Assembly: GCA_963920765.1 (NCBI GenBank)
Contig: OY987243.1
Coordinates: 19,897,419-19,961,418, forward strand
Source of the DNA: Ulota crispa
Taxonomy: Eukaryota; Streptophyta; Bryopsida; Orthotrichales; Orthotrichaceae
Direction of reading: 5' to 3'
Length of the DNA: 64,000 nt
Positions 56,033 through 64,000 of the stretch are shown in pieces. Made by a program: the position numbers and the translations under genes. How positions within the stretch are numbered: the first letter of the stretch is position 1; each line of letters begins with the position of its first letter. The notes under the pieces were generated by a model. The model saw nothing but the letters and a program-made list of their open reading frames with translations, ran no database searches and was not told the origin of the DNA.

Positions 56033-56564
56033 CCCCTAAACGCCCAATTAACCATTTTTTGGTCGCTGCTCTTTTTTGCGGGTTGCCCAAAATGATTTCT
56101 TTTTTTTAGTTAAAAATACTATCATATAGGAAAGCAAGTCTACTTTCTAACCGAGTTTGAATCATGTCAATCCAAGTTAAACTCCACCAAGGAGAGTTTT
56201 TCAAAGACAAACACTTCAATATTTGCCAGTGTTACAAAATTTACTATTTTGGGAAAGTAATAATGTTCTCTCCGTCAAAAATATTTCATTTTTGAACTTT
56301 CAAATAAAATTTCTATTTTTATCCAACAATACCAAAATTTAAACTTTGTGAATAAAATTTGTAATTTTGATGAATATTAACCAGCAAATGCCTCTAAATT
56401 CATTAAATAAGTGTGCAAAACTTTTTTTGAATGTTTGATCATATGGATAACTACTAAACATCATGATTCTTGTTTTCTCTTTTTAAACAAACTTCATTGA
56501 AGTTACAAAAGTATCATTTTAGAATGCATTTATGTTTTTCCCTTACCCCTTGAACGTTTGGGGG
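56033..56564. mobile_element. TTAA-family element (532 bp), nested in the CACTA element
   Basis: TTAA at 56029-56032 and 56565-56568. Ends CCCCTAAACGCCCAA and TTGAACGTTTGGGGG. It sits next to AGGTAGACACACCCATA (from 56003), a terminus of the TA-target family, and GGGGTACCTTA (to 56585) lies on the other side, so it may be nested in a small TA-target element. Confidence 0.82.
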
Positions 56565-56964
56565 TTAAGGGTTTGGGGTACCTTAAGGTTTAGAAAAATT
56601 CAAGAAAAAAATTAGTAGGGTTAGCCTTTCAACAAGCTATCATGGAACGTAATTTTTGTGGAAAAATGTATTGTAGATTACTTTATATTAAAGGGCAAAG
56701 TTGCAGCTTATAGGGTCCCTATTAGTGACTCTAGGCTACCCTTGAAACTGCTTGGATGTGTTCTTATAATGGCACTTGGGGATCCCGATCCCAACCATCT
56801 CAAAGTAGCTTAGCACCTAACATGTGACAAAATTTACGAGTGAAAGAGGCATTCACTGCTCCACTTTGGATTGGAAAATGGATAGAAAAGCCCTCAAAAG
56901 TAGGGTGCGGAATTGAGGAGGCTTGGAGAATGGTGTGTTTACCTTATTGATGTTGCTAACATGA

Positions 56965-57250
56965 AATGGCCATGACGCTTGCCAGAACTGCATCATGTCA
57001 AGGAATCACGCTTTGCTCCAAGTCCTATCCACGTTCCAATTTCAAAGTCCCAATTCCCGAGGCCCTTTTCCAGTCCTGGACCTGGCTAAGCAAACCCGAT
57101 ATCAGCCCCGCGCACATGACGCTTATGAGCCTCCCCATCAAACATCATACTGGGGATGGCGGGCCCCCACCCCAACCTGCTTTTTGGGTAGCTGCATGTT
57201 TGGGTGGCCTTCCCTGAGGGTGAAAAAACACCCCTCCTCTTAGTACTCTC
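56965..57250. other. GC-rich segment of unknown origin within the CACTA element
   Basis: Local rise in G+C with overlapping frames on both strands (MAMTLARTASCQGITLC on plus). No recognisable domain. It could be captured host DNA. Confidence 0.35.
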
Positions 57251-57652
57251 AGGATAAAAATTGTGGCTGCCCTTTTTTTCCACTCTTTTTCACTCACATT
57301 ATTTAGCCTATATCAAAATACAATCGGCATCTTATTACTTTGTATCACTTGTACTCTATTTTTACTACCAATCCCAATATATATAGCATACCAAAATTCA
57401 ATTCCAAAATATCAAAACCCAAATTTTAGTGAATTGTTTTGTTTAACAACCATGATTTTACAAGAAGTGTGATTGAAAAATATTGGTGATGGAATTTTGA
57501 AATTGGGTTGCATGGGTGTATAGGAAATATCCATGTGCACATTTTCCATGTTAAAAATTACCCCCTTGAGTTACAAAGTTTTGATTTACAAAATATTCAA
57601 TGTAACATGTAGTATGCCCAAATTTTGTAAAACAAGTATTTTTATGTTTTGA

Positions 57653-58568
57653 CCCTTTAAAGACCACACCCACCACACCCATTTTCCCCAAATCTACTAG
57701 AAACCGGGGTAATAAAATCAGATGTGCATTTGAATCATTTATGGACCCAATTTGAATAATCCAACCGTACAAATGTGACGGACACCTTGTTTGTTGTCAT
57801 GAATCAAAATTTCGGCTAGATCTACCGTTGGAGGTGAAATATTATAATGATTGAGTGAGCCATATATGGAAAACCTCTAGTTTATCATGCTTGAGTGGTT
57901 TTGAATGTTAATGCTTCATGCAAGCTTTGGTTGAGAAGAGCCTTACATTTCTAAAAAGCAAGGTTTCCCACCTTTCCAACAATACTAGTTTCACAAAAAA
58001 TAGACAAAACTAGCAATCACAAGGTGTAGCTAAGTAGACAAAAAAGGTCAAAAATCCCATTTTCTTTGCTACCCTAAAACAATTCTACAAGAAGTTTGAT
58101 AATTGTTATAGAAAATCCGATCGGTGAAAGCAATCAAGATTTGGCCTTAAATGTAGAATGAATTTTTTTTTAAATAAAATGATAGTATCATTTCAATGGA
58201 TTCTCAAATACTACAATTGTACTACTACTGTATAGAGAAATAGTACAAGCATATTTCTTGAGTAATTTGAAATTTTTTAAGATTGCACAATTGCAATGTG
58301 GCGTTCTTCTTGGATGTTTGATGTATTGTGTTGTTGCTTTGATCCATCTTTGACCAAATATGGATACGTATTTTGAGGCCATGATGTATAAACACCATTA
58401 TTTATCAACTCACATATCCAATTCCATTGTTGTTTCTTGGGTTGGATGCAAAATTCTTGTGATCACAAGCATTCTTCAAGATCATTTTCCAAATTGTTGA
58501 GCGATTTTATTGTATAGGCCAAAAACTACTCTCTTGAACCAAAATATGGTTCGGTGGTCTCTAAAGGG
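57653..58568. mobile_element. TTAA-family element (908-bp subfamily), copy 2, inverted
   Basis: Right TTAA at 58569-58572; the left flank reads TTGA. Ends CCCTTTAAAGACCACACC and CGGTGGTCTCTAAAGGG. Inverted relative to the copy at 41928-42835, with the same internal frame (58382-58188, minus). About 9 in 10 bases agree by eye over the parts compared. Confidence 0.85.
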
Positions 58569-58710
58569 TTAACTAGATTTTCACTAAGTAAACATAACAT
58601 CATGCTCAAAAGTTCAAACTTAGTCATAGTGCATGAGTTAGATAGAAAACTTTTGATTATTACAAAGAAAGGTTTATTCTCCAAAATTTGTGCACCTTCT
58701 TCATCATTAA

Positions 58711-59358
58711 CCTCTAAATGCCCAAGGCCTATTTGAGCTTCTTGGAATTTTCATGATATTGAAAAACCAAACAACCTTTTCATAAATTTCATCACATTTT
58801 TTTCAATTGTAATCGTACAAATTTAAACTAAACATGTTAAAGATTACATGGGAAAAGAAAGCACAACAATATCACTTCTAGTTTGAAAGATTGTAATGTT
58901 TGAATATGAGGGTGTTAAAACTAAAAAAGTGACTGGAAGTTTTCAAATCCTCACTTCACAAGTCAAATCTAAAAAGTTGGTCACTAGAAAAATATGAGGT
59001 TAATTTAAGGTCATTATATGTAACTTTAAACAATTTACGACTTAAAAAATATACTCCTATATTTTTTTCAAATGGATTTCTCTTGTGGATTTTTCTCCAA
59101 GCTCTAGTGTATTTGAGGCTCATTTTCAAGATCTTCCAACACCAAAAAAACTAAAGAGTGCACTTGACAGCTTTATGCAAAATCTTGAGTAGAAAAATTA
59201 ACAACTTTCATTTTCAAAATCAAATTTTTGATGTTGAGAATAGACTTCAAAACAAACTTACATAGAAAAAAGAATACTAAAAATAATGATTTGATAAGGT
59301 TTTATTCATCTTCAAAGTTCTATAAAGACCCAAATATGGTTGCTTAGGCATTTGGGGG
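58711..59358. mobile_element. TTAA-family element (648 bp), nested in the CACTA element
   Basis: TTAA at 58707-58710 and 59359-59362. Ends CCTCTAAATGCCCAAGG and CTTAGGCATTTGGGGG. Confidence 0.82.
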
Positions 59359-59362
59359 TTAA

Positions 59363-61470
59363 ACAGAAGTGTCAATATCCCTCTAGGAAACTCCACAATG
59401 TCACCTTAATTTACAACCATGACTCATTTGGACTTTGTTCCAAAGAGGAGAGAAGAAGAGCTTGTGTTGAAGAAGAGTTCAATTTTTGAGAAGTTCAATT
59501 TTTGAGAAGATATTAAGAAGGTACTTTTGAAAATTGGTAAGTTACCATGGAGATGGAAAACCAGAGTAAACAAACGGTGAGGGCTGCAAGGCTTACAGTC
59601 CGTAAGCCCTGAGCCGTGAGGGCTGGAGCGAGCAAACCTGCATCCTCGCGCCAGCATATGCGGCGTTGCACGGGCTCCATAAACCTCATGTGCGCAGGCC
59701 TATTGCTTACCAAGCCCGGCAGGAGACGGCCTTGAATTAGAACTAACTTAGGGTTGCTGCTTGGCAGATGGAGGGTGCGAGGGACGTGAGAAATGTTGGA
59801 CCGCCCGTGAGCAAGGCGATGATGTCTTCAGCAGGTGAGCTTGGCACTAGGCATGGAGCACACGACTCACCACGCGGGGTTCCAGCAGCAGCAAATAGTC
59901 CACTAATACTAAATTGACAGGGTCGTGAGATCGACAGGCTGTGAGGGTCGGTGAAATTGACGGGCTCGGCAAGCTGTGCGACCTGTGAAGTTGATGAGGT
60001 TAACAAGCTTTGGCAACGTGCCTCTCAGCATAGAGTTTGTCTTTTTCTGCATTATTATTTGTGAACTGGATGCAAAGTAGACTGAGATGTGTGGGCCTCT
60101 ATTACAAGATCCTTGAGCCGCTCGTGAGCTAGCGCAGACTGAATGTCAATCCTCTAGTAGATGCTTGAGAAGTGTGTACGGTTTTTGTTACAGTAATTAT
60201 GCAACCTGGGGGTTTAGTTTGTTTTGATGAGTAGACGCCTAAAACCCTAAAAATGTCTTAAAATGCTCGGAAGTGACTATCTTTACGTTGCTAACATCAA
60301 TTGGATCGACTGCATGCAGATGGTTTGCCAAGATGTTTACTTGTAAAGGAGGGGAGACTTGGGAGCACCCAAGCATCAAAACAAGTAAGTTCGCAACTTC
60401 TTTCTGTTTGTTTGCTTTGTTTAGGGTTTCTTATTGTCCACTTCCAACCCAAAACCTGAAAATTAGATTTCGTTGCTTCCTTTGTTTGATTTCTTTTTAG
60501 TAACAGAAGCGGATGACTCTGGGTTTTTACTTAAGTTTTTAGGTCTCAAAGTTTATGAACTTGGGTGAAGTTTTGATGCATGGAGGGGGGGGGGGGAAAT
60601 CAAATGCAAGAATTAAGAAGAAAAAAAAGGTGCAAGGTTTAGGCTTACTTGTTCCTTGCTTCTACATTTATCTTGAGTGTTGTGCCTTTATTTGTACAAA
60701 ACATTTTCAGAAGTTGGAGGAGGTAGAGTGTGAGAGGAAGTTGTAATTCTCATTTATTTATTGAAAATAGAAAGGATTTACTTCCTTTGTTTCATGTCTC
60801 TGTTTTGTTACTTTGTTAGTTTCCATTTTTCTTAATATTCATGCTTTATGTATGCAAGTGAAGAATCACTTTTGAATTGATAGCATTTAGCATGCATTTG
60901 GAGGTAATGGATAATGACAGAATTTAGTGCAATGTTGTTTATATAGATCATTGATTATGAATTGTTTTTGTGTGTTTTGGTAATAGCAATGTTTGTGGAA
61001 AGCTGGCCTAGTAATTTTAGACAATTATTCAATCAATGGGTAGTTTTATTTTAGTGTGGAAGTATGAAGTTAGATATAGATTTTGTTTATATTGCCTATG
61101 GTGGTATTTAGTCTTTGCACTTGTTTTTATAAAGTGTTGAGTACATTTGTATACCAAAATTTCATTATTTGAAATGTTTCAAGAATTATCAAAATGTAGC
61201 ACATGTATTTATTCTACGCTTTTCTACAATGATGTGTAAATTGGATATGTATGTGTACATACAAGTGTTTTTCTTGTGTTTGATGTGTATGCTTGTTTAT
61301 ATGTTTTGCAATGGATTGTACAAGATATATTAAAGTAGTTTTGAAATTTTTCTAATGTATGGTAGTAAAAAAGAAATACCTATTACAACTGCAATGGGTA
61401 TTAGAGGTAATTTTAATAACACATTAAAATATTTGATTGGCAACGGATGAATACTAAAACAAGTAGTGAA
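59363..61470. other. GC-rich block and AT-rich remainder of the CACTA interior
   Basis: 59570-60010 is GC-rich, with degenerate short repeats built on CTGTGAGGGTCGGTGAA-like units. 60270-60390 resembles an exon (codons ...WIDCMQMVCQDVYL) ending at a GTAAG donor but matches nothing I know. A run of ten Gs lies at about 60587. The rest is AT-rich without a gene. Confidence 0.4.
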
Positions 61471-61479
61471 ATAGTACAC

Positions 61480-62036
61480 AAACAGTTGTCATGGTTTTGC
61501 AATGGTTTTGCAATAGTTTTGCAATGGTTCTATAATATATTGCTATTGGTTTTGCAATGTAATACAAATAGAATTGAAATGAAAGGAACTTTAACAATTT
61601 TGCAATGGATTTGCAACTATGTTTTGTATTAGATTTGCAATGGAATAGCAATAGAAAGTGATTGTAATGTAACTGCAACAGTTTTGTAAAGTTTTTATGA
61701 TGTTTTGTAATCGGTTCATTGTTGAGTTTGCAATGTCAATATATTATAGGATTTGCAATACAATTACATATATTTCTTCAATGGTATTTGAAATTAATCT
61801 TTACTAGAACAATAATGATTTTGGAATAATTTTGCAATTGGAAATGAACAAATCTGCAACAATTTTGAAACACAATAGCATGGATTCAGTAGTCAACACT
61901 TTTGCATTTGATAAACAACACTTTTGCAATGCATTAGTAATATGGTGAGGTCCAAACCAAGTTGTATTTCACATCAATGTATTGCAAAACCATTGCAAAA
62001 GTGTTTCTATTGCAATGGATGCCCTCTGTAGTAGTG
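61480..62036. repeat. Right subterminal repeat zone of the CACTA element
   Basis: Dense TTTTGCAATGG / CCATTGCAAAA motifs in both orientations, ending in the CACTA terminus. Confidence 0.85.
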
Positions 62037-62039
62037 CTT

Positions 62040-64000
62040 ACTCTTTTGCTTTCGTTTATCACAAATCACTCTTAAAAAAATGCTTTCGCCACATAATTAT
62101 TCTAAAGATTGGATGATCTCTCAACGACAACGCCAAGGTTTTAATTGAGGCAGGTGACTAGGTTAACCTCACAGACATGGCCATGTTTGTTGAGTTGACG
62201 TTCTTTGTGTGATATCGTACTACTTATAATAGATCTCTGAGTTGGTACAGTTTGGAGGACTGAAACTGTTTCATTTCCTTTGAGCATGCTGTTATATTAA
62301 AAATGGGATTCTTTGGAGTTATAGTGATGTCGTTGACATCTCTTTTGTGATCGTCTAGTAAAATTGTGTTGTGTGCACTAAAAATTTGAAGGTATTGATG
62401 ATGCAAAATCATCCTTACTGATCTTATGTTCTGACTAGTGATTCTACTTTACGAAACCACGAGTCTTGTGACTGATACCTTGTAGAAGACTAACGATAAC
62501 AATGAGCTCTAGTTTCAATTAGTCACTGGCAATAGCCAATAGTTACCAGCCATACATCAAATATCGACATTTGCATGTGTTATGGCTATCAGTATCATGT
62601 GCATGCAAACTATGTCTATGTTTGTTTGTTTGCCTGTCTGTCTGAAACACCATACAGTAGAACTCCTCTAAACCGATATCCTCTAATCTGATATCCTTTT
62701 TAATCTAATATACAACACAAATCTCAATGTCAAATCATACGTCAATCATAAACCAAAGTAATTAATTCAATAGTAGTAATACTACTTGGTGCTATCTTGG
62801 CACTAACCTCAAGGTACCTAACTAATAACTTATTTAAACTAATTTAATTCTTGGGGTCCCAACCATATCAATTTAGAGAAGTTCTTACTGTATTAGGTGA
62901 ATTGGGAAAAATGGAGGTACCATTTTGTACCTCACCTCAATCCAAAATAGTCACCTCTAGTTGAATGAGGAGGTCACCCCAAACCTAGCTAATGAACTCT
63001 ATCCAAAAATTTTGAAGTTAATGAACTTTCTGTCCAAAATTTCAGAAGATAATGAACTTTCTGTCCAAAAAGAGCTTATTTTTGAAAAACATATATCTCA
63101 TTTCATTGAAAAATAGTCAACTGATTCCCAATTGAATGAATATGGCGTTCTTTGGGAAAAAAAAAAAAAAACCAGAAGTCCCACTTTGTATGGTTTGGCC
63201 CAATTCACCTAATATGGCGTTCTGAAGAATATAATGTCTGTTTGTTCAGTCTTGGACTGCTTTTCTTAAATAGCTTGTTGTTACGTGGGTCAACAATGAT
63301 GTCTTGATTTAATGTTTACATAAAGAATGTTCGTTCCCTTTTTGATTCCACATGAATGGGCTTACCCCAAACTTGATTTATGGTGGTTTTTAATTCCGTG
63401 GTTCACCTCACTGTTCAGTCTTCATCGAATGTCATTTTGGATAACAGCAGAAGAATTTTGGATGGATCTTGCAAAAATTTGTCCCTGCTAAAAATGGCCA
63501 TTTCACAAAGACCCTCAAAGGTTTAATGCCTTAGAGTCTAAACATCCACCTGGCAGATGTTGTTTCATCAAACCTCATATTTCCCTCCGAAAATGAGTTT
63601 TTTTTTGCTCTAAGACTAAGTTAAAAAATAAAGTAAAGTTCATCAAACTTAGAAGTTCACTTGATCTTTATATCTGAACATGCCAAATATTGGACAGTTT
63701 ATAGCATTATAAGATTTAAAGGTCAAAAGCCACTCTACAGTATCCAGCATGTTAATTTCTCAAGTATGGAAATGATATTATATGGTGGATGGTTCCTCAC
63801 TGCAGTTTGCCCCTCGGAATAAAATTAGGTTTCGGGATGTTTTCTTATTTTGTGTGATTGTCTTGGATTTTCACTAATGAAATGACGCCAAGTTCATACA
63901 TTTCTCAAACAACCTTAAGGTCCAAGTATTTTGCAGGAAAATTCAGTAAATTTTTATTACCAAGTTATACATGAAAGAGCAATTTATTTATTTTTAATTG
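62040..64000. other. Spacer to the end of the window
   Basis: AT-rich; no gene recognised. About 62655-62890 contains duplicated CTCTAAACCGATATCC / CTCTAATCTGATATCC phrases. A MITE lies at 62891-63214. Confidence 0.45.
62891..63214. mobile_element. MITE with TATTAGGTGAATTGGG termini
   Basis: Left end TATTAGGTGAATTGGG, right end CCCAATTCACCTAATA. Subterminal GGAGGTACCATTTTGTACC and GAAGTCCCACTTTGTA as in the 7572 and 54993 elements. Contains a near-duplicate inner end (GAATATGGCGTTCTTTGGGA near 63137), suggesting self-insertion or internal duplication. Confidence 0.78.

Larger units (their letters stand above)
50559..62036. mobile_element. CACTA (EnSpm) element, 11.5 kb, non-autonomous
   Basis: The left terminus CACTACAACAGAAGGC and the right terminus GCCCTCTGTAGTAGTG are inverted repeats beginning with CACTA. 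The 3-bp target duplication CTT flanks it (50556-50558, 62037-62039). Both subterminal zones are packed with variants of TTTGCAATGG in both orientations (left about 50580-50960 and 51480-51540; right about 61480-62010), the transposase-binding arrangement known for CACTA elements. I found no TNP2-type transposase. The interior holds nested MITEs and GC-rich tandem repeats. Its left end lies only 114 bases after the stop of the Dof-like gene. Confidence 0.9.

Noticed and set aside
1-64000. LTR retrotransposons or virus-derived elements
   Set aside because: I looked for paired long terminal repeats and reverse transcriptase or integrase motifs and saw none; the long repeats present are inverted and belong to DNA transposons.

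Overview
The window is nuclear DNA of a land plant, AT-rich overall with GC-richer gene islands set in transposon-filled spacers. The plant signals are an organelle-type seryl-tRNA synthetase, a plastid-type alpha/beta hydrolase of a family known from Arabidopsis, a LEA_2 (NDR1/HIN1-like) protein, a FAR1/SWIM-type MULE transposase and a protein with Dof-like zinc fingers. Several genes have no relatives I recognise. That, and the odd transposon mix, make a seedless plant (bryophyte or lycophyte) a reasonable guess, but nothing in the sequence fixes the lineage. I found no rRNA, tRNA or CRISPR, and no LTR or virus-derived coding region.

Layout. 3-841 (+): last two exons of an organellar SerRS. 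3278-5362 (-): a two-exon gene of unknown family; its paralogue is at 22100-23612 (+). 5400-17165: spacer with TTAA-flanked elements, other MITEs, and a large palindrome (11024-12843) that contains a 200-base assembly gap. 17479-21392: a MULE with ~510-bp terminal inverted repeats and a decayed transposase on the minus strand. 23910-27394 (-): a complete eight-exon alpha/beta hydrolase, convergent with the 22100 gene. 28077-30163: a second group of TTAA elements. 33032-35259 (+): a multi-exon gene I do not recognise. 38941-39895 (-): a LEA_2 gene split by a 327-bp TA-target transposon. 45123-45436: a Harbinger/Tourist-type MITE. 46649-48481 (+): a gene for a Ser/Thr/Pro-rich protein with an uncertain 3' end. 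49239-50444 (+): an intronless gene for a 401-aa protein with two Dof-like fingers. 50559-62036: an 11.5-kb CACTA element with nested MITEs. The rest, to 64000, is spacer with one more MITE.

The most notable points are: a large family of TTAA-flanked, CCC-ended elements (piggyBac-like ends), four of them joined end to end by single TTAA sites; a protein with two tandem Dof-like fingers; a DNA transposon inside a LEA_2 exon that offers an in-frame splice route; and an N-gap whose two flanks are the same 179-bp sequence, so the gap is probably artificial.

The genes do not form a functional cluster. The clearest local relations are the two copies of the unknown 'NCW' family about 17 kb apart in opposite orientation, and the convergent pair at 23.6-23.9 kb. 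Many lengths and junctions below were read by eye. Splice sites are inferred from GT/AG consensus and frame continuity, without transcript support.
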